The position numbers and the translations under genes were made by a program. From Combretum micranthum (lineage: Eukaryota; Streptophyta; Magnoliopsida; Myrtales; Combretaceae), in the NCBI GenBank assembly GCA_024138025.1, contig JAMXBD010000365.1, forward strand, positions 868,001-932,000: a DNA stretch of 64,000 nucleotides. The letters run 5' to 3'. Shown here in pieces: positions 47,770 to 60,327 of this stretch; the stretch's first letter is position 1; every line of letters starts with the position of its first letter. Below the pieces are notes generated by a model. That model saw only the letters and a list, made by a program, of their open reading frames with translations. It ran no database searches and was not told the origin of the DNA.

Positions 47770-49978
47770 CTGAGAATGGCTGCAACAATAGCCCATGAAG
47801 GAGACATCCAATTGTTGTTGCACCTGTAAGCCTCCTAAAAACAAACATAGCAGGAGGACCAGTTGTCTATGAATAGATTGCTTGACCAAAAACTGTGTCT
47901 AAAATAAGTAATTAGTACAACATATCAACCACACCATCAATGGTTTTATAGTACTAAATCTTGTTCAACCACAAAAATTTGCAAGCTAAGAGAACCGATT
48001 AAGAATAAGGGATCCTCACAGAACCCATGATGCATCCTAGACCATTTTACTTGGTTTAGAAGCTGAAAAATATTCTAATATATGATCCATTTCCATATAA
48101 CTCTATCTTTTCTTTCTTTCTACTCACTTTTCAATCTTTAAAAACGATTCTTCTCAACTGAAGAGTGAGGCTACAATTTATCGCTGAATAGATTAGTGAT
48201 AAAAATCATCATTAGCAATTGGTAACATCCAAAAACATTTGATGAACATTGAACTAAAATAAAATAAGAAAAAGAGGTAAGGAAAGAGAGACATATCTGA
48301 GTAGAAATGACTAATTAACCATATACTTAGACTCTATCTTAAACTATCTCCACAATGATATGCGCTGGGCAGGACTGATCAAGGTTTTTAATGATGGAAC
48401 CTACGACACATGATGAAAATGAGTAGCAAAAAGAGAACTTAATAATGAAAACTCAAGAAAACCAGCTTTCGACCGAACTAGGAATTTTTATTTACAAAAA
48501 TCCCTCATAATAGTCACAACTAGGTAGTTTGTGTAACTATTTACAACTTATTCTTTATTAGACTGCAAAATCAAACCATGCAGTAGTAGTTTCTACAGCT
48601 TGAAGTCAATTATATATGTAATTTTTATTTCAACAAGAGAAAAAGAGATTAATGTTGACTGCAACAGATATCTTAAAAGACAATTTCATTATAAATAGAA
48701 AACTAACCTCTTCCCAAGTGTTTGAAGGTAGTAAAATGACTATTGCAATGCTCCAGTCAGTTACTGGACCCACTTTGGGGTTTAGCAATGCAGCAAACAA
48801 TGTACTCTCAATCTTATCTAACTCATCATCTAGCAAATTGATGCCATTACAGACAACAACTTTAGGGACTGGTAATATTAAAGAATTAAAAAGAAAAATG
48901 AAGAAATGCACAATCATAGGGTGACAACAAAAAAACAATAAATAAAGACAATTAAGTATGCCATACAGATGAGAGAGCAGTCTTAGTGATTAGTTGAATA
49001 TCTTCTTTCCCAGTCCAAGATCTTCGCATTGACTCAACATCATCACTAAACACCATAAAAAAACTACCAATAAAGAATTCAAAGTGCTTTTGGTGAAGTT
49101 ATAATGACCCAAACACCAAACCACATCGAATTGTGTCTATGTATCATTTTTTTCATGAGCATCAGGACCCTTCCAGCTACTTCCTTAACCTTAGCTTCTA
49201 CCACACCTCTTGCATAATCTTGTAAACCAACAAGCACTTTTCCTTTGGATTGTTCATCTAAGTTAAAACCCGAAAGTGTAATGGAGATCCCAGATGCATC
49301 TCTTTTACTCTCATGACTAAGTAGTTTCCGGATTGATGGCCAAGTTCCATCACTAGCTTTATCTAAAAGAGCCTCTATTGGTCTTGATAATGCCTCCATA
49401 AGTTTTGCTTGAAAATGTACCACAACAACTGAGTAGCTTTACTGAAAGACTGAATGATTTTAAGAGAGTGTTGCATAAGTACAATGGGAAGATAGAAGAA
49501 GAGGAAGGGTAAACCTTAAAATTATAGTACCACATATTCTTTGGTAAGGAGCTTAACAGCATGAACTGAGGCAATGTGTGCATCAATATCACTCCGGAGT
49601 ATTTCTCTAGCTTTTGATGTATCCCAACTTGCTTGCTTAATGACAACGTCTATCAAAGTATTATGCCTATAAAATTTTAGTTATTTTAAATTCTATGATA
49701 AAAATAATTAAAAGTAAAAGGCCAAACATCACCCATAATTTTTGTAAGACAACTGTCTAAACTACACTAAACTCTAAAGATTTTATTTAGATAATGTAAT
49801 GCATGCATTTGATCTTTCTTTCTACTCTAACTTTTTTCTGCTATCGATATAAGGCCATGTACCTGCACAACTCTCCTCAAACATAACCATAAATGATTTA
49901 GACAGACTCTGAGCAGTTGATGAAAAGCCTTCTCAAAGGCTTCCTTGAATTTATCTAGTGTACCAGACCTCAAATGTC
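47770..49978 (-). pseudogene. RHD3-like: RHD3-like (SEY1/atlastin-family GTPase) gene, 3' exons, broken
   Basis: RHD3 proteins are ER-membrane GTPases that fuse ER tubules. Minus-strand exons with plausible splice sites match the C-terminal half in order: 49978-49863 (HLRSGTLDKFKEAFEKAF), 49649-49531 ([20 protein letters not shown]), about 49407-49109 (PIEALLDKASDGTWPSIRKL, YARGVVEAK), 49045-48967 (RRSWTGKEDIQLITKTALS), 48868-48708 (SLKLLSVMAS, then LDDELDKIESTL, NTWEE) and about 47823-47770 (NNNWMSPSWAIV). A frameshift lies in the first exon after EKAF, and another follows SLKLLSVMAS. The exon for the segment between WEE and NNNW is not readable, and the N-terminal GTPase part is not in the window because an LTR starts at 50228. 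The frameshifts suggest a pseudogene, although sequencing errors could mimic them. Confidence 0.8.
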
Positions 49979-50227
49979 CTAAAATAGAATAGAAAGCAAG
50001 TTGTACAAGTTGATAACAAATCATATAGTATGAGAAAGTAAAGAGTAATATGTCATTAAACCAAGAAAAAAAAGAGGAGGATTAAGTAGAGTTGCACAAT
50101 ATAATTTTCTTGTAGGCATTAAAAGCCTAGTTCCATAATGCTCTCCTAAAAAAAAAAAAAATTGTTTCTGCCCTTCATCCATACACAAGAAGAACATATA
50201 ACACAAATTTATTTGAAAGAGTAATAT
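49979..50227 (-). other. Probable intron of the RHD3-like remnant
   Basis: Upstream of the exon at 49978 the minus strand ends in a polypyrimidine stretch and TTTTAG, a good acceptor site. No upstream exon is recognisable before the LTR at 50228. It contains an A/T homopolymer at about 50148-50162. Confidence 0.5.
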
Positions 50228-50482
50228 TGTCACGCCCCGGAGGGTACCCTAAACGTGACAGTCCGCCGCATATAATATTAAAGCTAATGAATGACATCCT
50301 TAGTCACGCAGGAGCTTCGATATCACATGCAAGGCATGCTTCCAAGATAGTAGGAGACTCACGGGGGTTTTACATTTAAGTAGATAATAAAAGCAAGCAA
50401 GAACTTATGTAAATAAACATAAAATCTTCATTTAAATAACAAACTCTTACATCATCTTAGGGGCATTCCCCCATCTTAAAAT
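50228..50482 (-). repeat. LTR fragment interrupted by element 4
   Basis: It starts TGTCACGCCCCGGAGGG and continues with blocks shared with the ends of family C LTRs, including AGGGGCATTCCCCC at 50459. It stops at 50482, where the 3' LTR of element 4 begins, so element 4 landed inside this LTR. The remainder should lie beyond the window on the far side of element 4. Its left flank is AATAT. Confidence 0.75.
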
Positions 50483-53400
50483 TGTCACGCCCCAAAGGGT
50501 ACCCAAAACACAACAGTCCACTACACTCAATACTTAAACTTAAGTATGACAACCTTAGTCATCCCATAAGTTTACATACCGGGTGTAAGGTGTACTTGCA
50601 CAACTTTTAGGATCACACTTTGAATCGAATAGTTTTAAGAAGGCGTACAATAGCATTAAGAATAGAAATCACAACAAGGTAAATAAATTAAGTCTTTACA
50701 AAAGTCAAAGGGGCATACCCCTGCCAAAATAATAAATAGAAGTCTATCCAGTCTAAAACCATATTACAAACATCAGGGTTTGTGTTAAAGAGATTTTTCT
50801 AGAAGTCCACGCCTCTAGCTAGGTCCCGACTTCTTCAAAAGCTCCTTCATCCAAAAGATAACCCTGTGAAAAGCGTTCTCTTAGAACGACCAAAAATAGG
50901 AACACCACAACAAAACTATCGTGGTGTAAGCTAACATGCTTAGTGAGATTCATTTCCAAATATTTAATACTCAACAATAGTACATAACAGACAAGTTATT
51001 AGCAACCATATGAATGCACAAGCACATGAGCATAAAATACATAAGACCATCTAGAAATCTTATGTTGAATGGATTTACGCTCTCCATTCGGGGTTAGGTG
51101 TTTCAGGCCCATACGACCACCTTTAAATTCTTTTCACTTCTCATTATGGTTGATACAAGTGCTCATCTACCACTTTTAAATTTTTACTGTGGTTGATACA
51201 GGTGCCCACCCACACATATTTTCAATTCTAGCCCATATGCCAACAATCGAGTTTATAGGCCCCTCGTTGCCCAAATTATTATACCTTCTCCCCACAAAGG
51301 TATAATAACTTATGCAACGTGACTCACTACGTGATATGCATGTACAATTTATTCATATAATCGTGGCATATTAATTAAGCAGATTAAGTGCGATCATAGA
51401 GAATTTTAGACAATCCAAATCTATACTAGCTCATACAATGATTTATCAACAAGTCTTGTCTCGATATACTTATCATTCATTCAACTAAGATTAGATCACA
51501 AATCATAATAATTTTATCTTTTCCTAATTCTAATGCCACTACGATTACAAGCACATACATGAGCACAACTATTTAAGAAATGAACTCACTCGGCCATAGA
51601 GAGAAATCCACTAGTCGAAATAGTCCTCGGGGAATGGAAATACATCCCCCAATTCACCTAAGTACAAGGAATACCTGAAATGAGTATTTCTTATATAGTT
51701 CTAATAACTTAATAATTCTAACTACTAAGTTTGTCAATTCCCGCATAAGCTAAAGTCCTACTTTAAATGACCATATCTAACTCATTTTAACTTGGAATTG
51801 AGCATATAATATACCAATTCCTATTTACTTCGAAAGATCTATCCATTCCTAATATTATTTTCAAGTTTCGAAAATGTTTAGGTCACGAAATAAGCTGATC
51901 AGTTCTGATCGGTCGAAGATTCCAATTTCGAAAAATAGTTTTGTGAATGTTTGTGATGTTTCTAGCTTATAGTTTAACTACTCATGCAATATTGATGATT
52001 CCTATCATGAATGACATGATATGAACTTGATGCATGCATGTTATTGACATTATTTACTAAAAGGAAATTTACAAAACTTTTTATTTGTAAAACTCCATGA
52101 CTATATATTTTCAAGAAATCTAGTTTTTCTAACTTTGACCTTCCTCTTTGTTTTGGATTTATTTTCTTAAGAAAATCATGTTATCCTTGTTCAAATTGAG
52201 TTTTCATTATACCTATTACCCAAGCCTTCATTTCTACATAAAAACTTGCATTTTACACTTTGCAAATATGTTTTCAAATAGGATTTATCCAAAAATCCGA
52301 ATTTCTTGAACTTGAATTTTTGAATGATTCTTTTGGGAAAAACTTGTTTAATGCATCAAAAGTTAAGACTTTAAGATACCTATTACTTAAGGACTCCATT
52401 TAATACATAAAACTTCTATTTTGAGCTAAGATGATAGGTATTCTTATGGCCTACATTCAAAATTACGAATTTCATATGTTGACTACTAACTCAAAATTTT
52501 CATCTAGATTCCACTTCTTGTTTTATACTTTATTCTCATCAAACTCATTTCAACTTATAAAAATCACTACTTAAGATACCTATTACCTATTCTTCATTTT
52601 TCACATAAAACATGAGTTTTAAGGTTGATAAAAGGGTTTTCAAAATAGGGCTTTGAAATCATACGAATTTGTCTTTGAACATTTCAAACAAAAACTTTTC
52701 CTTCATAGGTTTCTTGTTTTATTTTCCTAAATATCTACCAACTACAACATCTATATACATAAAACAAAGCTTTTATGAGCATGAAAACATAAATCATCCA
52801 TAAGATCTTAAATGTCAAGCATGGTATAAGCATCTAAAAGCTAGATTTACCACTTATGATGTATAAAATGAAGTTTAAAAGCATGAACATGGGTTTTTTT
52901 ATACTAGATCTCTACTTTACCCTATTTTTTCATGCATAAACATAAAAATACTTCAACAAAAACTCAATCTAACACAAGATCCACTCTTGTGATGGCTTGA
53001 TATTCATGTAGTAGCATTTTCTTGTCCCTAGCAAGTGCTCATGGGGACTTAGAGTGAAAACACTCATAAATAAACTTGCCATTATAAGTTTAGATGGTAG
53101 TAAGGCTTAAGAATCATCACCTAAAGCTTGAAATAGATGAGAAATGGAGAATAAATGAAGCTTGTGTGTGTGTGTGTGGTGAGTTGAGTGTCACAGGAAG
53201 AGAAGAAAATTGGAGAGAGTTTGAGAGCTTTTGAAACAAATGAAGTAAAATGAAAGAGAGAGAAAATAAAAGACTATTTATATTAAGTGAATTAGGGTTT
53301 GTTTTCTTTATAAAAAGGAGATAAAATAAAACAAATTGAGGGGAAAAATGAGGAGGGTGCGTCGGCCACAAGGAGTGAGAGAGAAAGAGAGACTTGATTT

Positions 53401-53970
53401 TATTTGAAATTGTAATTTATGTAATAAAATGTATTAAATGTAATAATTTGTTAAGAGACAAAAATTCTTGGAAAAGAAAATATAATTGAGTAGTTGTAAG
53501 GTTGTAAGACTAGGGTATGGGTGTGTGTGTAGGTTGTACTTGTGAATAGTAATAAATAGTAGATAAGACATCTACTTTACCGGTAGTAAAGAAAATACGA
53601 GAAAAAGGCTATAACTGTAATTTTTACAACCGAAAAATTATAAAACGTATATTTTTGAAATCCTTATAAAATTTGGTTCTAAAGAGTATTTCGGAATATT
53701 TTTCTGAGTTTCTACTTTTAGGGCTTGCTTTTCCGTAATGGAGCTCGGGAAAGCCCGAAATGGAAAATTTTTCGAAATCAAAACTTTTTAAGGTTTAAAA
53801 TACACTTTAAAACAATAATCCACATTAAATTATTCTATAGACGTTCTTTTAAATTGAAATCGAAGAAAAGCCGGATCTAAGGTTCCTAGGTTGCTCATAC
53901 TAATTCTATTTAGGGTTTTGGTTTTCGATTTCCGAAGTTTACTCGGTTACTAAGAAAACCGAGATTTACA
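50483..53970 (-). repeat. 3' LTR of element 4
   Basis: Begins TGTCACGCCCC, ends GAGATTTACA, 3488 bp. The first kilobase aligns closely with 59330-60327. TATA box at 53275-53282 (minus). A GT microsatellite is at about 53163-53178 with no long G run after it, unlike G runs 1 and 3. Confidence 0.92.
53275..53282 (-). promoter_or_regulatory. TATA box of element 4, 3' LTR
   Basis: On the minus strand it reads TATAAATA, collinear with the other LTR TATA boxes. Confidence 0.6.
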
Positions 53971-53985
53971 ATCTACCCACCTTAA
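53971..53985 (-). promoter_or_regulatory. Polypurine tract of element 4
   Basis: On the minus strand AAGGTGGGTAGAT directly precedes the LTR start TGTAAATC. The tract is interrupted by two T residues. Confidence 0.7.
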
Positions 53986-53999
53986 ACAAAGTTTTGTCC

Positions 54000-55200
54000 T
54001 CAAAACTTGAATGACTTACCTGATTCTTTAAACAGGTTTGGATACTTTTGCCGCATCTCACTTTTTGCTTCCCAAGTGGCTTCCTCGTGTGTATGATTCC
54101 TCCAGAGGACCTTTACATGCTTAATTTCCTTATTCCTTAACTTTTGCACCTTTTTATCAAAGATCTGCACCGGGTGCTCCTCATAAGTGAGGTTTTCCTT
54201 TAGTAACACCGGTTCCAATTCTATGACCTGACCGGGTCGGCTACATGCTTGCAAAGAACCGAGACGTGAAAAACATTGTGCACTCCCGAAAGATTTGGTG
54301 GCAAGGCAAGGAGATATGCTAACTCTCCCACCTGTTCCAATACTTCAAAGGGACCAATATATTGGGGATTTAACTTTTCTTGTGAGCGAACTCGTTGAAT
54401 ACTTTTGATAGGGTTTATCTTCAAATACACATGATCTCCCACTTGAAGCTCAAGAATCCTTCTTTTTAAATCTGCCTAACTCTTTTGTCTATCGTAGGCT
54501 TCCTTCATCCATTGTTGGATTATCCGAACATTGTTGGCCGCATCTTGCACAAGGTCGGGTCCAAGAATCATCTTTTCTACATCGTCCCAAAACAACAGGG
54601 ATCTACACTTACGTTCGTATAAAGCCTCATAGGGCGGCATTTTGATGGTCAAGTGATAGCTATTGTTGTAAGCAAACTCAACCAAGGGTAAGTGCGCTTC
54701 CCAACTTCCCTTGAGCTCCATCACGCATGCCTGAAGCATATCTTCTAAAGTCTGAATTGTTCTTTCGGACTGTCCATCAATTTGCGGATGATAAGTTGTG
54801 CTAAAATGCAACTTGGTTCCCAAAAACTTTTACAAACTCACCCAGAACTTAGACACAAACCTTGGGTCTCGATCCGATACAATCCCAGCCAGTACTCCGT
54901 GTAGGCAAACAATTTCCTTCATGTAAAGTCTCGCCAATTTATCGATGGAGAAAGTCATACTTATTGGCAAGAAGTAAGCAGACTTAGTTTACCGATCCAC
55001 CACGACCCATATGGCATCGTGTCTCGATGGTGTTCTTGGTAATCCACAAACAAAATCCATGGAAATCTGGTCCTACTTCCATTCTGGTATAGGCAAAGGT
55101 TTTAACAATCCACCTGACCCTTGATGTTCTACCTTCACTTGTTGGCATGTTGGGCACTTAACACAAATCTGCCACATCACGTTTCATTCCATTCCACCAA
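54000..55200 (-). pseudogene. Integrase with chromodomain of element 4
   Basis: Integrase inserts the DNA copy into the genome, and the chromodomain is thought to guide it to chromatin. On the minus strand, [11 protein letters not shown] (about 55160) ends the zinc-binding part. The core shows DQISMDF (first Asp), SDRDPRF (second Asp, about 54870) and DGQSERTIQTLED with the catalytic Glu (about 54770). A GPFEVLEQVGELAYLL phrase (about 54350) marks the C-terminal domain. The chromodomain in 54000-54254 has LRNKEIKHVKVLWRNHTHEE and ATWEAKSEM. Stops interrupt the core at about 55077, 54992 and 54830, and there is a frame break near 54475 and another near 54240. Confidence 0.88.
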
Positions 55201-56640
55201 TAATGTCCTTTAAGGTCTTGATACATCTTGGTTCCTCCTGGGTGTATCGTATATCCAGAATTGTGTGCTTCGCTCATAATTTCCTTCCTCATCTCTTCAT
55301 CATCGGGCACACATCGTCCTTTCATCCTTATCACATCATCTTCATCTATTGTAAAATCAGTATCCCCTCTGAACTTCCTTCTTTATCCTTTGAATCACTT
55401 CATCATACGTTGGGCCTCTTTAATCCTTTCACTAAAGTTGGTTCCAACACCAAACTTGCTATTTCCATTTCCAAGTCTTGCCCAACAAATTCAATGCTTA
55501 ACTTCTCAAATTCTTTTATCAATTCTTTCTGGTCTGTCAAAAGAGTTGCAACTTCACCATGATTCTTACGACTTAAGGCACAACCGCGTTTACCTTCCTC
55601 GGCATAATTAATTCCCAAATCGTAATCCTTAATTAACTCAGCCATCTTCGCTGCCTCATGTTCAATTCTTTTTGGGTGAACAAATACTTAAGACTTTATG
55701 ATCGGTGTAGATCTCACACCTTTGTCCATAAAGGTAATGTCTCCATATTTTCAAGGCAAAGACAACCGCAGCTAGTTTCAAGTCATGCGTGGGATAATTT
55801 TGTTCATGTGGCCTTAGCTGCCTTGAAGCATAGGCAATCACCTTCCCTCTTGCATGAGAAAGCATCCGAGACCATTTCGAAGCATCATTGTGTACGTGTA
55901 GGGTTTTTCGAGGTTTGGCAAACCAAGATCGGAGCAGAAACAAGTCTTTGTTTCAATTCTTGAAAGCTTTGATCCCGCTTTTCTATCAAACAAACTTTTC
56001 ATTCTTTTGAGTCAACTGGGTTATGGCTTGGCTATCTTGGAAAAGTCTTGGACAAATTTTGTAATATCCAGCTAGACCCAAAAAGCTTCTTACTTCAGTT
56101 ACGGTCTTAGGTGGTTTCCATTCCACCACAGATTTAATCTTCTCGGGGTCTACAGATATGCCCTTAGGGTTTTTAATGCCATGTGAAGGTGCTCTTCGTG
56201 TTGCTCCCTCATCTTTGAGTAAATCAAAATATCATCAATAAACACAATCACATACTTATCCAACAAGGATTTATATACCCGATTCATCAAGTCCATAAAA
56301 GCAGCAGGAGCATTTGTTAATCTGAAAGACATCACTAGGAACTCATAATGTCCATAATGAGTCCGAAAAGCAGTCTTTGGCACATCCTCGGGTCTGACTC
56401 CTAACTGATGATACCCTGATCATAGATCAATCCGTGAGAATACACTTGCTCCTTGTAACTAATCAAAAAGGTCATCAATTCTTGGAAGTAGATACTTATT
56501 CTTGATGATAACTTTATTCAATTCCCGATAATCAACACATAACCTCATTGACCCATCCTTTTTCTTAACAAATAGCACAAGTGCACCCCATGGTGACACA
56601 CTCAGTCTTATGAATCCTTGGTCCAAGAGTTTTGCAATTG
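55201..56640 (-). pseudogene. Reverse transcriptase and RNase H of element 4
   Basis: On the minus strand the polymerase begins at about 56610 ([27 protein letters not shown]), with stops at 56459-56461 and about 56421. It continues in 56383-56150 with [13 protein letters not shown] and [10 protein letters not shown], so the catalytic DD is intact. RNase H in 55943-55662 has [21 protein letters not shown] and IYTDHK. The catalytic Glu expected in [12 protein letters not shown] is Lys ([12 protein letters not shown], codon at 55776-55778), which should abolish RNase H activity. The tail at 55645-55403 has DYDLGINY and ALSRKNHG. Confidence 0.88.
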
Positions 56641-57300
56641 CTTTTGTAATTCTTTTAACTCAATAGGGGCCATACAGTAAGGCACTTTTGATATCGGCTC
56701 AGTGTTCGGCACCAAGTCAATCTCAAAATCAATTTCACTCTTAGGAGGCAAACCTTGTAACTCGTCGGGAAAGACATCGGAAAATTCCTTGACAACCGTT
56801 ATATCCTTAATCTTAGGTAATCCTTCCTCTTTTCCTGTTGCATTAAGAAAACTTTCACTTTCAATCTTAACCTCTCCATCCATGATCAATTCAAAGGAGC
56901 CTAGGTCTGTTCCTCTTGAAGATACAGTCTCACATGTGAACTCAACATCCAATCCATTAACATCCTTAAAACTCACTTTCTTCTTTTGACAGTCCACAAC
57001 AGCTTTAGCAACTGCTAACCAACTCATTCCCAAAATCACTTCATTTACTCATTCCAACACTATTAAATCACACCTCGTACATGTCCGTGAATCTCCATTG
57101 GACAATCCTTTAACATCTCATTTGTTGTCAATGCTTCCAGTAGGGGTTTTAACACGAAAGCTAGAGGCAACTGTGACTATTGGTAAACCAACTTGTCTAG
57201 CCAACTGTGGTGATAAACGATGTGTGGCTCCCGTGTCAAACAAAGCATAGGCAGTCGCCTTAGCTACCCATATGTGTCCTCGTCCAACACTTACTAATCA
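56608..57300 (-). pseudogene. Aspartic protease and linker of element 4
   Basis: On the minus strand at 57237-57226 the active site reads DTGA, within YALFDTGATHRLSPQLA. Downstream, VILGMSWL (about 57040) and a DCQKKKVSF phrase match the C-terminal side of the protease. The linker has KEFSDVFPDELQGLPP and EIDFEIDLVPNTEPISKVPY, which leads into the polymerase. The frame breaks between about 57130 and 57040, so it is not continuous with the active-site part. Confidence 0.85.
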
Positions 57301-57378
57301 CTAACTTCATACCATCCTAACTTACTTCCTAACTTCTTAACTTAACTGAGCTTGTTTTTCTTTCCTTAAACTTGGATC

Positions 57379-58730
57379 TTAACAACTTAAAAACAACAGA
57401 AAACAAGAGTAAAAAGTAGGAGATGTACCTGTAACAAGGCCGAAGTCTGGACCACTATCCTCCTCGAGAGCAGCCAATCCGCAATCTTCATCTCCCATCT
57501 CCTCACATACCCATCGTCCTTCGAGGTTATAGATCCTCATCCTATGCATCGCTGACCCAGAGTGACTACCATTATTTCCACCAATCCCATTTCCGGGTCT
57601 TGCCACTGTTGATCCTCTAAAAGATCTAGTTGGGGCATCTTTCCTCTATGGGCACTCATAGGCAAAGTGACCCCTTTGCTTGTAGACAAAACATATGATG
57701 GTGGCCTTCCTTGGGCAATCAGTAATCTTGTGAGATGGTTCGCCATAGAAATAACACTTATCCTTTAACTGTGGGCTTCTCTTGGGGTAGTGATCCCCCT
57801 TTCATTTCCAGCAACTAACACCTTTAGGGGTTAGCTATCCCCTACTAGTATTACTCTTAAAGCCATAAGACGGCTTGAACTTCTTTTAAGAGAATCCAGA
57901 TCCTGGTCCCCCATAAAACTTTCTTCTAAATACCGAAGGTGTCCTTTCTTCACTCTTTCCCTTTCTCTTCTTAGCCCTTCCACTATCCGGGCTCTTTCCA
58001 CTAATTCTCTGAATGATCTAATATCAAACTCTCCCCTCATCCTCAACTCCTCATCCAATCATTCAAGAAAACTTGTCTTTTTAGCTCCTCGCTATACTTG
58101 TAAGAATCTGGAGCATATTGCAGCAACCTACTAAATTCAGTTTCATATTGCTCCACATTCGGCCTTTTCTGAGCAATGTGCAGGAAATCCGCACTAAACT
58201 ACACCCAGAGACTACCGGGGAAGTAGTTTTCCAAAAACTCATGGCGAAACCTTTCCTAAGTGATTGGGGGCATGAGTTCTCTTTGCTTGGAGTCCCACCA
58301 AACTCGTGCATTGAGCCTAAGCATATAAGTATCGTAGTCAATTCTAGGTGGTGCGGCACCTCAAATGCATTGAAGATCGCTCTATCTGAGTTAACCAATA
58401 CTCAGCCTCATCCGGTTTTCCAAAAACTCCTTTAAAGTACCTGTTACTCTTAATCAACTCAAGTAGGGAGCTCTTATATGGCCTCATTGGGGGTGGAGGA
58501 GGTAAGGGCATAGTATGAGAATGCGCACTTTCTTATGCCGGCATCCCTACAGAAGCTTATGGTGCCGGTGGTGACGGAGCTGGAGCTGGTGCCTGTGCCG
58601 GTAGAGTCTGCCGAAGTGCTTCAAGCACTTGAGTCATTTGTGCCATTTGTCCAAGCATGGCTTGCAAGGCTACCTGAGTAGCATCTGCGGGAGGGTTTGG
58701 AGGTGGGGCAGCTTGTTGCCTTTCTTCCAT
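57379..58730 (-). pseudogene. Gag of element 4
   Basis: The likely start is the minus-strand ATG at 58730 (MEERQQAAPPPNPPADATQV), followed by a proline- and alanine-rich stretch with a stop at about 58560. The gag domain follows: LLELIKSNRYFKGVF (about 58460), WWDSKQRELMPPIT (about 58290) and NVEQYETEFSRLLQYAPDSY (about 58150). DEELRMRGEFDIRSF lies at 58058-57831. Zinc knuckles lie at about 57815-57650 (CYFYGEPSHKITDCP and a KQRGHFAYECP block); in the first, the second Cys of CxxC is Tyr. The C-terminal part ends at 57379. Frame changes at about 58390, 58080 and 57830. Confidence 0.85.
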
Positions 58731-59309
58731 ATTGGGTTGATTGGAGGCGCTTTCCTCCTGACATCTCCTTCTCCTACCACGACTGTTTCAAATTTTATTT
58801 TGTCTAGATAAGTAATCTTCTCAATATTTTATTAATGTTTTCAAATGAGAGAGCGGAAATAAAGAAAACTGTAGTAGAAATGGAAAATAAAAGTACAAAA
58901 AGGAAATTAGGGATTTAAATAATAAAATCTTGAAATCACAAAACATAATCATAACTTTATAGAGATTTAAACAGCACACGCAAAAATCCTCACATACGAC
59001 ATTCAAGTAAAATCTTGTGTTTTATGCAAAAACGAAACAACCAACATTTAATAATAACAACACAATTCTAAAAACAATCAAGACCACCTAAGCAATATCT
59101 TATGAGAGTCTCATTGGGTCGCCCATAGATGTTTCGCAATGCTAAGCCGATTGCTTCCTAGTGGTTACTATCTACAAGAGTTAGGAAATAGGACTCTAAG
59201 ACTCGTACCCTGGTCATTATCCTTTCTAAGTCTTCTCTTTTTAATTCTATTCTAGCTTTCCCTCTTTAAGGCTATTTAGTTATGGTTACGATTGTAAACT
59301 CTTAACCAT
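58731..59309 (-). other. Untranslated leader of element 4
   Basis: Sequence between the primer site and gag, AT-rich, with no recognisable gene. Confidence 0.55.
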
Positions 59310-59321
59310 GCTCTGATACCA
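59310..59321 (-). promoter_or_regulatory. Primer-binding site of element 4
   Basis: On the minus strand it reads TGGTATCAGAGC, complementary to the initiator tRNA-Met 3' end, after an 8-base spacer from the LTR end at 59330. Confidence 0.85.
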
Positions 59322-59329
59322 ACTTAAAC

Positions 59330-60327
59330 TGTCACGTCCTAAAGGATACCCAAAACGCGATAGTCCACCACACTCGATACTTAAACTTAAGTATGACAAC
59401 CTTAGTCATCCCATAAGTTTACATACAGGTGTAAGGTGTACTTGCACAACTTTTAGGATCACACTTTGAATCGAATAGTTTAAGAAGGCGTACAATAGCA
59501 TTAAGAATAGAAATCACAACAAGTAAAAAATTAAGTCTTTACAAAAGTCAAAGGGGCATACCCCTGCCAAAATAATAAATAGAATTCTATCGAGTCTAAA
59601 ACCATATTACACACATCAGGGTTTGTGTTAAAGAGATTTTTCTAGAAGTCTACGCCTCTAGCTAGGTTTCGACTTCTTCAAAAGCTCCTTCATCCAAAAG
59701 ATAACCCTGTGAAAAGCGTTCTCTCGAAAACCAAAAATAGGAACACCACAACAAAACTATCGGGGTGTAAGCTAACATGCTTAGTGAGATTCATTTCCAA
59801 ATATTTACTACTCAACAATAGTACATAACAGACAAGTTATTAGCAATCATATGAAGGCACAAGCACATGAGCATACAATACATAAGACCACCTGGAAATC
59901 TTATGTTGAATGGATTTACGCCCTCCATTCAGGGTTAGGTGTTTTAGGCCCATACGACCACCTTTAAATTCTTTTCACTTCTCATTATGGTTGATACAGG
60001 TGCTCATCCACCACTTTTAAATTTTTATTATGGTTGATACAGGTGCCCACCCACACATATTTTCAATTCCAGCCATATGCCAACAATCGAGTTTACAGGC
60101 CCTTGTTGTCCAAATTATTATGCCTTCTCCCCACAAAGGTATAATAACTTATGCAATATGACTCGCTACGTGATATGCATGTACAGTTTATTCATATAAT
60201 CATGGCATATTAATTAAGTAGATTAAGTGCGATCATAGAAAATTTCAGACAATCCAAATCTATACTAGCTCATAAAATGATTTATCAACAAGTCTCATCT
60301 CGATATACTTATCATTCATTCAACCAA
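59330..60327 (-). repeat. 5' LTR of element 4, first kilobase on the plus strand
   Basis: It starts TGTCACGTCCT and aligns with 50483 onwards to about 51495, with scattered differences. At 60327 it is cut by a family A LTR, and the rest should continue right of the window. Confidence 0.88.

Noticed and set aside
48652..48924. Plus-strand open frame opposite the RHD3-like exon
   Set aside because: It is the antisense shadow of the minus-strand exon at 48868-48708.
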